This document shows, in pieces, positions 26,914-38,732 of a stretch of DNA of 64,000 nucleotides. The position numbers were made by a program, and so were the translations under genes. The stretch covers positions 1,674,001-1,738,000 of the forward strand of contig NZ_CP014232.1 in the NCBI RefSeq assembly GCF_001553935.1, in the 5' to 3' direction. The notes under the pieces are model-generated. The model ran no database searches. It saw only the letters and a list, made by a program, of their open reading frames with translations, and was not told where the DNA came from. Origin of the DNA: Actinomyces oris (lineage in GTDB: Bacteria; Actinomycetota; Actinomycetes; Actinomycetales; Actinomycetaceae). Position 1 is the stretch's first letter. The number at the start of each line of letters is the position of its first letter.

Positions 26914-27360
26914 GTGACCTACAACACCATTGTTGCCGCAGTCGGCAATCTTGAGGAGAACACCCACGTCATCGATCGCGCCTGCGAGATGGCGCGACTG
27001 TGTGACGCCACCCTTCTCCTCGTGGCCGGCTACGACCCCGTCTCGCCCCGGGACAAGGCTCGCATCAACGAGTTTGCCCCCGTCGCCGATGTGCGGGTCG
27101 GGCTCACCGAGGACCAGGCCTACGCCGTCGTCGAGAAAGCGCGCGACATCGCAGTCGAGCGCGGCGTCGGCCTCGCCCAGGGCGTCGTCGTCGAGGGCAC
27201 GGCGGTCGATGCCGTCACCCTCGTCACCTTGGAGACCGAGGCGGACCTCGTCATCGTCGGATCCAAAGGCGTCGATTCGCTGTTCGGCCGCATCTTCGGA
27301 GCCGTCTCCGTCCAGGTGCTCCGCAAGTCGAAGTGCGACGTCCTCGTCGTCGTTCCCTAG
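26914..27360 (+). CDS. Universal stress protein, UspA family
   Basis: Single-domain Usp of 148 residues. It begins with the usual beta-strand (YNTIVAAVG) and ends with the nucleotide-site region GSKGVDSLFGRIFG followed by VLRKSKCDVLVVVP; this matches G-2x-G-9x-G, though Ala replaces the next Ser/Thr, so ATP binding is uncertain. I chose GTG 26914 rather than ATG 26905 because the AAAGGA ribosome site touches 26905 but sits eight bases before 26914. Linked to the sugar symporter upstream; a strong terminator follows. Confidence 0.88.
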   Translation: MTYNTIVAAVGNLEENTHVIDRACEMARLCDATLLLVAGYDPVSPRDKARINEFAPVADVRVGLTEDQAYAVVEKARDIAVERGVGLAQGVVVEGTAVDAVTLVTLETEADLVIVGSKGVDSLFGRIFGAVSVQVLRKSKCDVLVVVP

Positions 27361-27410
27361 TCGCCGGATAGACGTCGGACGCACGCGTCGGATCCTGCGC
27401 GATCGGACCG

Positions 27411-27454
27411 GCGGCGGATGCCCGCCACGCGGAAGTGTGGCGGGCATCCGCCGC
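27411..27454 (+). terminator. Strong hairpin terminator after the Usp gene
   Basis: Perfect 18-bp GC-rich stem (27411-27428 with 27437-27454), 8-base loop, then TATGTTTT. Confidence 0.9.
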
Positions 27455-27464
27455 TATGTTTTGA

Positions 27465-27707
27465 GGTTCTTCGTGTGTGAGGGCGTGGTCGGGGTGAGCG
27501 GGTGCCGGTGGTTCGGCGTCTCGGGGTACGTGGTCGTACCCGGCGGCGCGCGGTCGTACCCGGCGGCGCGCGGTCGTACTTTAGAGGGGCTCTAAGGTAC
27601 GACCGCGCGGTTTTACGTACGACCGGGTGGGATCGCGTACGACCACGTACCCCGAGACCCCGACGAGGAAAGCCCCGCACAACCCCATCCCCACGACACG
27701 AAGAACC
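27465..27707. repeat. Nested palindromic island with phased GGTCGTAC words
   Basis: A 240-bp region symmetrical about position 27588. GGTCGTAC occurs at 27532, 27552 and 27572, exactly 20 bp apart; its complement GTACGACC occurs at 27597, 27617 and 27637, again exactly 20 bp apart. The centre is TTAGAG-GGG-CTCTAA (27581-27595). A perfect 22-bp repeat (27518-27539 with 27637-27658) contains the outer words, and further out GGTTCTTCGTGT (27465-27476) pairs with its complement at 27696-27707. No coding potential is seen. It could be a protein-binding array, an RNA structure or a small non-autonomous mobile element. Confidence 0.85.
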
Positions 27708-28024
27708 CGTTTTGAGCAGTTGTCGTAACTCCTGTGATACGTGGGGCCGGGCTGGGCGCATGGTGGCGCTGCGTCTGCCCGGGTGGCCCCGCGCCCCGAC
27801 CCGCTCCGGGGCGCCCGACGGTGAGTCCCTGTCCACCCGCATCACCCTGCCGGGACACACCGGCCTGCTGGCGCTGCGCCCTTAAGCCCCGAGGCCGGCC
27901 GGCGCAGCCCTGTTCGCGGCTGGATGAGTCACCTGCAACATGGGACCGAAGTCACATAGAGTGCTTCGCGTGCGCCTGCGCGTGCACGGAGTCCCTAGTT
28001 CCACAAGAACCGAAAGAGGCAAGG

Positions 28025-30730
<2,706 letters not shown>

Positions 30731-30796
30731 CCGGGTAACCGGAGAGCCGAGTAACGCGGCTCGCGGACCAACAGCGCCGTGGGGGTCGGGCTGGGA

Positions 30797-32236
30797 TCAG
30801 GAGGCCGGCGACGGCGAGGCGATACCCAGGCGCCCGCCCAGCCAATCGAGCTGGTCGGCCAGCGCCGGCCCCCACACGGCCCAGGTGTGGGCGCCGTCGT
30901 ACTGGCGGGTGCTCACCGTCATCCCGGCCCTCGTGGCGGCCTCGGCCAGAACGGGCACGGCCCCGCGGTAGCTGGTGTCCTGGCGGCCCACCGACACGAT
31001 GCCGGCGATGCCGTTGTAGCGGCCAGGTGGGGCGGAGGACATCAGGGAGAGCGGGTCGTTGGCCTCGTAGGCGGCACGGTCCCCTCCGAAGCCCTGGGAG
31101 ATGGTGCGCTCCACGCTGCCCAGCGAGGGGTGCTCCTCGGCACTGATCGCCAGGAAGGTGCGGTAGACGCCCGGTGAGCGGGTGACGACCTGCATCGCGC
31201 AGGTGCCCCCGTTGGACAGGCCGGCCACCGCCCAGTGGGCTGGGTCGTCGTCGACCTGCAGGTTCGCCCGGATCCAGGCCGGGACGTCCTTGTCCAGGTA
31301 GGTGGCCACCTTGCCGCCCGCCTTCGTGTCGGAGCACAGGGGATTGGCGTACGGGCTGCCCAGGAGGTCGGCGACGACGACTACCGGGGCCAGACCGTGG
31401 TGGTTGGCCGCGTAGGCGTCCATCGTGTCCTTCAGGTTTCCCAGCTCGAACCAGTCCGACGGGCTTCCCGGCTGCCCGGTGAGCAGGACCAGGACCGGCA
31501 GGGCCGGGCGCTGAGAGCCCAGGTAGGCCGGCGGCAGGTAGATGAAGGCCCCCCGCGGTGTGAAGCCCTTCGTTCCGGACTGGTCGCCGGCCGGGATGTC
31601 GGCGGTGACCGCCTCGCCGCGGGCGGGCATGTCCGACGGCGGCCTCCAGGTCTCCTCCAGCGTCCCTTTTCCGCGCACGGGTGCCGGAGACCGGGCCGCG
31701 GCGCCCTGCAGACGGCTGAGTGGCGTGGTCGCCACCCCATAGCCCAGGACCGATGCCAGGGTGGGGTAGGAGGCGAAGAAGGTGTTGATGGCCAGCAGGG
31801 AGGAGGCCACCACGGTCACGAGGCTGGAGGCGGACTCCGTGGCGCGCACCAGGCGGCGGTTACGTGAACGCACCGCCCGCTGACGTCCCTCGGTGCGGTT
31901 GCCGGTGACCAGTTGGGCGATGACGAGGCCGATGACGCCCACCCAGGTCCACACGAACCAGCCGACACCGTCGGCGACGGGATGCCAGATGACGTCCACG
32001 GCCAGCCAAGAGGTCACTGCGCTCACTGCTGCGGCAGCAGGCACGACGAGCTGGCGAGGCCAGGGCAGGTAGCGGGTGCGCCGCCACCACAGCCAGGCGA
32101 TGACCACCGCGGCCACGACCACGCAGACCGTCCCCATCCACGGCTGAAGGATGTGGACGGCCTTGAGAGCGCCCACGACGCCGCTCGACGCCTGCACGTC
32201 GGCGGTGGGCGCGCCAGCACCGCTGATCTCAGTCAC
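30797..32236 (-). CDS. Membrane-anchored alpha/beta-hydrolase esterase
   Basis: Protein of 479 residues. Four hydrophobic segments (about 34-52, 62-84, 91-111, 137-157) precede an esterase-D/antigen-85-like domain. The nucleophile elbow is GLSNGG (Ser about 341), with QDTSY and DGAHTW as likely acid and histidine regions. Probably acts on the outer face of the membrane; substrate unknown. It starts at GTG 32236 and overlaps the end of the DUF2156 gene by eight bases, so the two are translated together. Pairing with a lysyl-phosphatidylglycerol-type enzyme suggests a role in envelope lipids, which is an inference. Confidence 0.82.
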   Translation of the reverse strand: MTEISGAGAPTADVQASSGVVGALKAVHILQPWMGTVCVVVAAVVIAWLWWRRTRYLPWPRQLVVPAAAAVSAVTSWLAVDVIWHPVADGVGWFVWTWVGVIGLVIAQLVTGNRTEGRQRAVRSRNRRLVRATESASSLVTVVASSLLAINTFFASYPTLASVLGYGVATTPLSRLQGAAARSPAPVRGKGTLEETWRPPSDMPARGEAVTADIPAGDQSGTKGFTPRGAFIYLPPAYLGSQRPALPVLVLLTGQPGSPSDWFELGNLKDTMDAYAANHHGLAPVVVVADLLGSPYANPLCSDTKAGGKVATYLDKDVPAWIRANLQVDDDPAHWAVAGLSNGGTCAMQVVTRSPGVYRTFLAISAEEHPSLGSVERTISQGFGGDRAAYEANDPLSLMSSAPPGRYNGIAGIVSVGRQDTSYRGAVPVLAEAATRAGMTVSTRQYDGAHTWAVWGPALADQLDWLGGRLGIASPSPAS

Positions 32237-34787
32237 GGTTCATCAGCACATGGGCGAAGCGCGCCGTCTGGGAGGGCTTGAGACCGGGCAGGTAGGCCCG
32301 GGCGATGGCGATCCCCACCGTGGGCAGGTCCACCAGGTCGGGAACCGCCAGGTACATGGGCACGGAGCGCGGCTTGAACTTGCGCTTGTAGGCGTGCAGG
32401 GAGCCGAATCCGTAGGCCGGCTCCAGCACGGAGGCCAAGAGGTTCAGGAGCGGGTCGAAGCGTGAGGAGGAGCCGCCGTCGGCCGGTGCGGAGCGCGACA
32501 GCGGCGCCCCGGACAGGGACAGGATCTCCAGGCCCTCGGCCTGGGCGTCCTGGGCGGCGCGCCCGATGAGGTACTCCATGACGGGCCGGAAACCGCCCTC
32601 GCGGCGCCGCATGAAGTCCAGGGTCAGGCCGATGACGCGCCCATCGCGGTAGACCGGCAGCCAGGAGGTGACGCCCTGGACGGTTCCCTCGGCGTCCACG
32701 GCCAGCAGTAGGCGCGTCTCGGCGTCGTCGAGCTCGGCCAGGCCGCCCAGGGTGAAGCCCATCTCTGGCAGCGGCTTGTCGCTGGCCCAGGCCTGGGAGA
32801 TGGCCCGGATCTGGTCGCGCCGGCCGGCGGGGCAGTCGCGGAAGCTGGTCCACACCGCCTCGACGCCCTCCTTCTTGGCGTGGTTGAGGGCGGTGCGCAC
32901 GTCCTGGTAGGCCTTGCCGCGGAAGGCCAGGTCCGGTAGGTCCAGGACGGCCTCCTCGGCCACCTGCATGATCGTCCAGCCCATGGCGCGGGCGGCCTCC
33001 ATCGCCGGGGCGTGCACCGAGTACAGGGCCGGGATGAGTCCGGCGTCGGTGGCGAAGTCGGCGAAGTCGCGCACCGCCTGGGCCACGTCGGCGTCGTCGG
33101 CGGCGGGGTCCCCGACTGTCAGGGCGACGTCGCGGCTGGGCCGGTAGGAGAAGCCGGCCGTGCCCGCCTCGTTGACCCAGGCCTCGTTGCCTTGCCAAGT
33201 GAGCATCCACCCCAGGGTCCCGGCGCCGCGGCTGCGCACCAGGTCGATGAGCTCCTCGCGGTCGGAGATCCGGGTGCGGGCGGGAGCGGACTGGGCCAGC
33301 CACACCCACAGGATCGTCAGGAGCCACACCAGGACCGGCACCCACCCGGTGAGCAGGTGGGCCAGCGGGGTCAGGGGCTCGACGATCAGGCTCATGATGC
33401 CGCCGGTGCTGATGGGCAGCAGGTAGGACACGTAGGTCTCCAGCAGGGCGGGCCAGGTCGCGTAGGGGGAGAAGTCGTGAGACATGAGCAATCCCCCGGC
33501 GACGGTCAGGACCGCCCCGCCCAGGAGGGTCAGGATCCAGGCGACGACGGCGCGACGAATGACGCCGGGGCGCGAGCCCAGGGTGAAGCGCCTCCTGGTC
33601 CACACCACCAGGCTGATGACCACGATGTTGAGCAACAGCGGCACCAGCAGGTGCCCCGAGCGCAGCCAGCTGTGCAGGAGCTGGGTCGTGGTGGGACCTG
33701 ACGCGGGCATCTGCTCGCCGATCTTCTCCACCAGGGCGAACAGGGCCGCGCACACCCCCAGGAAGATCTGCAGGGCGATGGTGCCGTAGGCCGCTGAACG
33801 GCGCCCCCGGCGCAGGCCGTCGGCCAGGACCAGCTGCAGGAACGCCGGCATGCACATCAGAAGCTGCTCGACCGGATAGATGACGGCGTCCTTGGGCAGG
33901 ATGGCGGGGGTCAGCCCGTAGCGGGCGTCGGCCAGGGGGCCTGCGGCGTTACTCACCACCGCCAGGGCGCAGCTCACGGCCCAGCAGGCCACCAGGAAGG
34001 CCACGAGCTCGCGCTCCGAGCGCCGGGGCAGCTCCTGGGAGGGGGCCGTCTGCTGCCCACGCTCCAGGACGACTCCCATGATGAGGCCGATGACCCCTGC
34101 TCCCAGGCGGGCCAGGGCGCCCACGGTTCCGGTCACAGCGGCCGAGACGACGAGGACGGCGAAGGTTGCCAAGCGCGTACGCCGTCGCCAGGACGGACGC
34201 ATGACACTGGTGGAGGCCGCCACCAGGCCGGCGGTGGGCAGGCTGATGCCCTGGATCGGGGCGAGGACGAGGTAGGGGGACCAGGCGTCCCACACGTGGC
34301 GGATGAGGGGGTAGAGCGCCTGGGCCAGGACGATGCCTCCGGCGCAGGAGACGACGGCGGTGGCCAGCCACCGTCGAGTGCCCAGGAGCCGCTCCAGCAG
34401 CACGCCGACGGACAGCAGCATGAGGCAGCCGGTCACCGGCAGCAGGTGACCGGGGACCGCCCAGGCGGTCAGCAGGGTCCACACCCGCTGGGGCTGGTGG
34501 ATGTAGGCGGACAGGGCGATCTGCCCCCGGGACCCCCAGGGCAGCAGGACGATCCCGATGACCAGGGTCAGCGCGGCACAGCTGGTCGCAGCCGGCGCCG
34601 GGGCCAGCCAGGCGCGCGCGGCCCGCCGGGCTTGACGCGCGTAGACGCTCAGGTGCGAGGGCTCAGACGCAGGAGCGGCCGACGCCGATGACGGTGATGG
34701 TGCGGGCGATGAGGTGGAGGAGGGCGCCGGGGAGGGCGCGAGCTCAGGTGCGTCCGGGGGAGTCGTGGTGGATGAGACCGACGGCAT
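32229..34787 (-). CDS. MprF-like protein: polytopic membrane domain plus DUF2156
   Basis: Protein of 852 residues. After about 60 Pro/Ser/Ala-rich residues come many hydrophobic segments, the first part resembling a rhomboid-like six-helix domain (LLGTRRWLATAVVSCAGG). The C-terminal domain from about 545 is DUF2156/LPG-synthase-like (GNEAWVNEAGTAGFSYRP, YQDVRTALNHAKKEGV, LTLDFMRRREGG, YAFGSLHAYKRKF-type end). MprF proteins transfer amino acids from tRNA to phosphatidylglycerol, lowering sensitivity to cationic peptides. Start ATG 34787 has GAGGAG upstream. It is first of a two-gene unit with the esterase. Confidence 0.85.
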   Translation of the reverse strand: MPSVSSTTTPPDAPELAPSPAPSSTSSPAPSPSSASAAPASEPSHLSVYARQARRAARAWLAPAPAATSCAALTLVIGIVLLPWGSRGQIALSAYIHQPQRVWTLLTAWAVPGHLLPVTGCLMLLSVGVLLERLLGTRRWLATAVVSCAGGIVLAQALYPLIRHVWDAWSPYLVLAPIQGISLPTAGLVAASTSVMRPSWRRRTRLATFAVLVVSAAVTGTVGALARLGAGVIGLIMGVVLERGQQTAPSQELPRRSERELVAFLVACWAVSCALAVVSNAAGPLADARYGLTPAILPKDAVIYPVEQLLMCMPAFLQLVLADGLRRGRRSAAYGTIALQIFLGVCAALFALVEKIGEQMPASGPTTTQLLHSWLRSGHLLVPLLLNIVVISLVVWTRRRFTLGSRPGVIRRAVVAWILTLLGGAVLTVAGGLLMSHDFSPYATWPALLETYVSYLLPISTGGIMSLIVEPLTPLAHLLTGWVPVLVWLLTILWVWLAQSAPARTRISDREELIDLVRSRGAGTLGWMLTWQGNEAWVNEAGTAGFSYRPSRDVALTVGDPAADDADVAQAVRDFADFATDAGLIPALYSVHAPAMEAARAMGWTIMQVAEEAVLDLPDLAFRGKAYQDVRTALNHAKKEGVEAVWTSFRDCPAGRRDQIRAISQAWASDKPLPEMGFTLGGLAELDDAETRLLLAVDAEGTVQGVTSWLPVYRDGRVIGLTLDFMRRREGGFRPVMEYLIGRAAQDAQAEGLEILSLSGAPLSRSAPADGGSSSRFDPLLNLLASVLEPAYGFGSLHAYKRKFKPRSVPMYLAVPDLVDLPTVGIAIARAYLPGLKPSQTARFAHVLMNRD

Positions 34788-35198
34788 GAACGCTCCTCAG
34801 GCGGTAGGAGATGGGAGGCTGGTGAGGCGATAGGGGATGGAGGGGCTCCCCGCAGGGAGTCGACCAGCGACATTCTTTCCCACTTCCCGGGCATCCTCAT
34901 CCACCTCGAGGCGGATGCGACCATGAGACCGGTCTCTCCAAGAATCGGGGATAACCCTAGGAGGTAACCGCGATCTGGCTGTGTTTCCGCGGTTTTCTCC
35001 CTGTGTGGGGGCTGATGTGACGGGGGCGCGGCCCACCCGTCGTTGCCGTCATGAGATAGTCTGCCGTGTGCTGGCGGTCGTAACAGGATGGCTGGGCGCT
35101 GTGTTCGTGGGTGACTCGACTGAGAGCCGCCCGCGCGCGTGCCCACCTGTGCTGGGGGCCATCGCGGAGCAGGACGACGAGGAAAGGCGGCCCGATCC
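34788..35198. other. Divergent intergenic region
   Basis: About 410 bp between the MprF-like gene (leftward) and the 688-residue protein gene (rightward). It must hold both promoters, but I cannot identify convincing boxes. GGAAAGG at 35181-35187 is the ribosome site of the rightward gene. Confidence 0.5.
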
Positions 35199-37265
35199 AT
35201 GGCCATGTACGAGCTCGACGGCAACCACCTCCTGCCCGTGCGCCTGGGTCGCTCCGCTGACGCCATCACCCTGTCTCACAGTCTGGTCGCCATCCAGCGT
35301 CAGATCGTCGATGTCCTGCGCCGTCCACTCTTCCCCCTGTCATGGGAGGAGCTCGAGACCGGGGCGAGCCTGACCGCCCTGGACGCCACCGGTCAGGTCG
35401 TCGTCGTCGAGGTCCTGGAGAACGTCGACTCCACGGGGCTGCTGGCCGCCATGTCGCGTCTGACCCAGGCCGCCACCGCGGGCCGCCGTGAGATCGCCAG
35501 CAGGTACGCCGGCGGGCTGGGGGCCTTCAGCCAGGACTGGAACGAGTTCCGTGAGGCGATGCCCGCCCAGGTCGAGGCCGGGCCGAGGCTGACGATCCTG
35601 AGCGCCTCCCTGGAGCCCGACGTCGTTGGAGGGCTGGGAGTACTGGCCTCCTCCGGGCTGGAGATCCACGAGGTCGACGTGCGTATCGTGGATGAGTCGC
35701 GCATCGTCGTCGTGGTGGAGAAGATCTCCGGAATGGACGTGGCCGCCGGTGGGCCGCTGCTCGTGGCCCGCGCCCCCCGGCCGGCCCTGGCCGGTTCCGC
35801 TTCCGCCGGCTCGAACGGCTCACGGGCCATTGACGCCACGGAGCAGGCCGAGCACATGAGTCCGGTCACCGGACCCATCGAGATCGTCATGCCCGCCGAG
35901 CCGGCGCACACCCCTGAGACCGAGGGCACCGAAGACGCCAGCGCCACCATCCCGGCGGGGGCTTTCGCCGCGACGGGTGCCGCCGATGCGCTCTCCGAGC
36001 TGTTCGAGCCGGTGGCCGTCACCGCCGAGCAGCCCCAGGTGCATACCCTCTTCGCCCAGGGCGGGGAGGAGTCCTCACCCGAGGAGCCCGATGAGGCCGG
36101 CGCCGCCCCGCCCGCCGGGCAGGCCGCGTCCGAACTGGCTGAGGGGGCTGCGGAAGCCCCGGCCGATGACGCCCACGCACAGGGCCCGGCCCAGGACGCC
36201 GCTGACGGCGCCGCTGCAGCCACCAATGAGGGCGCAGCCGATGCTGTCCGCGGCCCCGAGACCGAGCACGAGGCTGATCCCGAGGCCCCTCAGAGCCGGC
36301 CCGAGCCGGACCCGGAGCGCCCCGACAGCGCCCCGCAGGCGCCCGCCGCCTCCAAGCCCGAGAACGACTCTGGTGACTCCGACCACCCCGACCATGAGGC
36401 CGGTGACCGCGCTGCCGGTGGACACGACGCCGCCGGCAGTGCAGGCAGTGTCGGCAGTGTCGGTCAGGACCTGGCCGACATCCTCAGCGGGGACACCGTG
36501 GCCGTTCCCGCCTCCGTCGACCTGGGGGAGGAGCCCTCCGCCGACAATGCCGGCCACCGGGGACGCCCCGACTCCGCCGATGACTCCAATGCCGGGCAGC
36601 GGGCCGTCGCCGCCCTGGCCGGAGGCGTGGACATCCTTGGTGGGAGCAGCCTGTCCGGAGGCAGCGGTTCAGCGGCGTCGGCCGGCTCGGCACCTTCCGA
36701 CGCTCCGCTCGGTCCGGACCGAGCCCCGCAGGCCGGCGAAGCCCCGAGCGAGCCCGGTTCGCGCACCCGCATGGGACGGCGCTCGCGGGCGGCGCACTCC
36801 CAGTCCGAGGCATCCTCGGCCGCGCCCGCCGCGCAGGCCTGGTCCACCGTCGCCCCCAACGAGTCCCGCCCGGAGGCGCCCACCGGCGCGGTGCCCCTCG
36901 TGTCCTGGGAGCCGCTGCGCGGGTCGGCCGACGGGCTCGACCCGGTGGCCGAGGCACTGGGCGGGGACCCCTCGAAGTCCCTCCTGGTCCAGGAGACCGC
37001 GGAGCTGGCGGCCGTGGCGGCCTCGCTGGGCAAACCGACCCAGATCGTCTGGCAGCGGCTGCGCCGAGGCATCTACCACGAGGCGATCCTGTCGATGGAG
37101 GGGGTCATCACCCTGTCTGACGGGCGATCCTTCACCGACCCGACGTCGGCCGCCAACGCCGCCCAGGCCGTCACCGACGCCGACGGCTGGCGCGTGTGGC
37201 GCGTGGGGGTGCACGGTCCCCACCTGGGGGAACTGCGCGACGACCTGGCCGACCGCAGCTTCTGA
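35199..37265 (+). CDS. Unknown protein: degenerate nuclease-like N-terminus, RAMA-like C-terminus
   Basis: Protein of 688 residues; not recognised as a named family. Residues 1-200 are compact. A strand-turn-strand of the form LDATGQVVVVEVLEN resembles the core of PD-(D/E)XK nucleases such as NucS, but the catalytic Lys position is Asn. Residues about 215-585 are acidic, Ala/Pro/Glu/Asp-rich and probably disordered. The last 90 residues (GVITLSDGRSFTDPTSAA then DGWRVWRV) resemble the RAMA/DUF4357 domain found with restriction enzymes and methylases. ATG 35199 is preferred; ATG 35205 is possible. Role in DNA binding or genome defence is only a suggestion. Confidence 0.6.
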   Translation: MAMYELDGNHLLPVRLGRSADAITLSHSLVAIQRQIVDVLRRPLFPLSWEELETGASLTALDATGQVVVVEVLENVDSTGLLAAMSRLTQAATAGRREIASRYAGGLGAFSQDWNEFREAMPAQVEAGPRLTILSASLEPDVVGGLGVLASSGLEIHEVDVRIVDESRIVVVVEKISGMDVAAGGPLLVARAPRPALAGSASAGSNGSRAIDATEQAEHMSPVTGPIEIVMPAEPAHTPETEGTEDASATIPAGAFAATGAADALSELFEPVAVTAEQPQVHTLFAQGGEESSPEEPDEAGAAPPAGQAASELAEGAAEAPADDAHAQGPAQDAADGAAAATNEGAADAVRGPETEHEADPEAPQSRPEPDPERPDSAPQAPAASKPENDSGDSDHPDHEAGDRAAGGHDAAGSAGSVGSVGQDLADILSGDTVAVPASVDLGEEPSADNAGHRGRPDSADDSNAGQRAVAALAGGVDILGGSSLSGGSGSAASAGSAPSDAPLGPDRAPQAGEAPSEPGSRTRMGRRSRAAHSQSEASSAAPAAQAWSTVAPNESRPEAPTGAVPLVSWEPLRGSADGLDPVAEALGGDPSKSLLVQETAELAAVAASLGKPTQIVWQRLRRGIYHEAILSMEGVITLSDGRSFTDPTSAANAAQAVTDADGWRVWRVGVHGPHLGELRDDLADRSF

Positions 37266-37302
37266 AGCCCTGGCCTGAGCCGCCGGCCGTCGTCGGAGCG
37301 GA

Positions 37303-38373
37303 TCAGCGCAGCACGTAGGCGGCCATCCAGCGGCGCAGGGCCGAGAAGACCTGCTCTCGCACGGGCGGCTCGGACAGCGTGAGGTCATGGACGCCGCCGG
37401 GGAAACGGGCGATGGTCACCAGCTTGCCGAGCATGACGGCGCGGCGGGCGGTGGCGTCGGCGTCGATGATCGTGTCCGCGCTGCGCGACTCCGGAGTCCA
37501 CGTCACCCCGAGGCGGGTGGAGGCCGCGCCCATGGACAGCACCGGGCAGCGGATGTCCAGGCCCTGGGCGACGCGGTTGTGGCCCTCCATGACGGCCTGG
37601 AGCCAGCCCACGCGCACGGGCGCGGAGGGCTTGATCGACCAGGCCGGGTTGATGTCCCAGCCGGTCACGTAGGGATCGTCGGCCCAGGCCGGATTGGGCA
37701 GCTCGCCGTCACGCTCGGGCACCCAGCCGTCGGTGATGGAGAAGACGCGCGCCGGGTCGACCCAGCCGTCGAGGATCGACATGCGCGGGTCGCGCAGCGC
37801 CAGGGTACGCAGGACCGAGTCGCCGACGGTGCGCACGATCTCGGAGCCCTGGAGCGAGAGCCAGGCGGAGTTCAGAACCAGGGCGCGCAGGGCCCCCGGG
37901 TGGCGGTCGGCCCACAGGGAGGCGACGAGCCCACCCGTGGAGTGACCCGACAGGACGAGCTCGGCCTCCCAGCCCTGCTCGGCGCGGATGGCCGACAGGG
38001 CCAGGCCCAGGTCCTCGTCGTACTCGGCCAGCGAGGTGCACCAGCCCAGCATCTGGCCCTCGCGCCAGGAGCGGCCGTAGCGGCGCAGGTCCAGGGCGTA
38101 GAAGGCCCCGCCCAGGCGGGAGATCTCGCGGGCCAGGTGGGTCTGGAAGAAGTAGTCGTTCCAGCCGTGCAGGTAGAGGTAGATGAAGGTGGGGGTGGTG
38201 GGGGTGCCCGGCAGGGCGCCGGGGTCGAGGGCCGGCAGGTGGCGCACCAGGGTGGCGACGGCGCCGTCGTCCTCGTCGTCGGGCAGCAGCTCCAGGGTGC
38301 GGGCCTCGAAGCCCGGGCCCAGGAAGTCCGGCCCCCAGGCGTCCACCGGCGCGTGCTCGGTCGTTGCGTTCAC
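37303..38373 (-). CDS. Alpha/beta-hydrolase, lysophospholipase-like
   Basis: Cytosolic hydrolase of about 356 residues. The HGWNDYFFQ segment forms the oxyanion region, the nucleophile elbow is SGHSTGG, and GGVHDLTLS near the end supplies the catalytic His. Similar proteins are annotated as alpha/beta-hydrolase or lysophospholipase; substrate unknown. Start is uncertain: I use GTG 38373 (MNATTEHAP); GTG 38430 or TTG 38433 would add about 20 poorly conserved-looking residues. It converges with the 688-residue gene, 37 bp apart. Confidence 0.8.
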   Translation of the reverse strand: MNATTEHAPVDAWGPDFLGPGFEARTLELLPDDEDDGAVATLVRHLPALDPGALPGTPTTPTFIYLYLHGWNDYFFQTHLAREISRLGGAFYALDLRRYGRSWREGQMLGWCTSLAEYDEDLGLALSAIRAEQGWEAELVLSGHSTGGLVASLWADRHPGALRALVLNSAWLSLQGSEIVRTVGDSVLRTLALRDPRMSILDGWVDPARVFSITDGWVPERDGELPNPAWADDPYVTGWDINPAWSIKPSAPVRVGWLQAVMEGHNRVAQGLDIRCPVLSMGAASTRLGVTWTPESRSADTIIDADATARRAVMLGKLVTIARFPGGVHDLTLSEPPVREQVFSALRRWMAAYVLR

Positions 38374-38437
38374 GATCCCATGATGGCACCGCTCTCTGGA
38401 AGGGGGCGCCGCGACGGAATTCTCACTCACCAACCAA

Positions 38438-38477
38438 AACTTCAGAAACGACCCGGAGCCGCGTCGTTTCTGAAGTT
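38438..38477. repeat. 15-bp perfect inverted repeat
   Basis: AACTTCAGAAACGAC (38438-38452) pairs perfectly with its complement at 38463-38477, with a 10-base spacer. It is A-flanked on the left and T-flanked on the right. It lies upstream of the alpha/beta-hydrolase start and could be an operator or a bidirectional terminator for an adjacent lost gene. Confidence 0.7.
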
Positions 38478-38502
38478 TCTGTCGAAGTGAGGTGGGTGGG
38501 GT

Positions 38503-38646
38503 GCAGCTGCGGCGGCATCGATGGTGGGAGGGCTCCTCGGTGGGCCGCTGACGAAACGGGCCTCGGCATCGACCCTGACGACCGCCTTCGGCATCCTCCT
38601 CCTGGGCGTCTGCACCGTCACCGCCTACGACCTCCTGGCCGCCTGA
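38503..38646 (+). pseudogene. C-terminal remnant of a TauE/SafE-like permease
   Basis: A frame ending at TGA 38644 encodes about 48 residues ending LLGGPLTKRAS then a hydrophobic FGILLLGVCTVTAYDLL helix. This resembles the last helix of TSUP (TauE/SafE) permeases (GG-L-R-AFG-LL pattern). The rest of the gene is missing, so this is probably a relic at a rearrangement boundary. Confidence 0.5.
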
Positions 38647-38702
38647 ACGAGTTGTTGGCGCCGCCCCACTGCGTTCGCCTGCCAGGGAGTCGAGCCTGGC
38701 CT

Positions 38703-38724
38703 GTATGACGCCATACGTTATACA
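38703..38724 (+). promoter_or_regulatory. higBA promoter and operator
   Basis: The -10 box TATACA (38719-38724) would start transcription at about 38731, at or next to the higB GTG (38733), so the transcript is probably leaderless. A dyad GTATG-ACGC-CATAC (38703-38716) overlaps the promoter and is a candidate binding site for the HigA antitoxin. Confidence 0.55.
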
Positions 38725-38732
38725 CTGCAGGT

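Noticed and set aside
27518..27658. CRISPR-like array from the regular 20-bp spacing
   Set aside because: Repeats are only 8 bp, spacers between them are partly identical, orientation flips at the centre and no cas genes are present.
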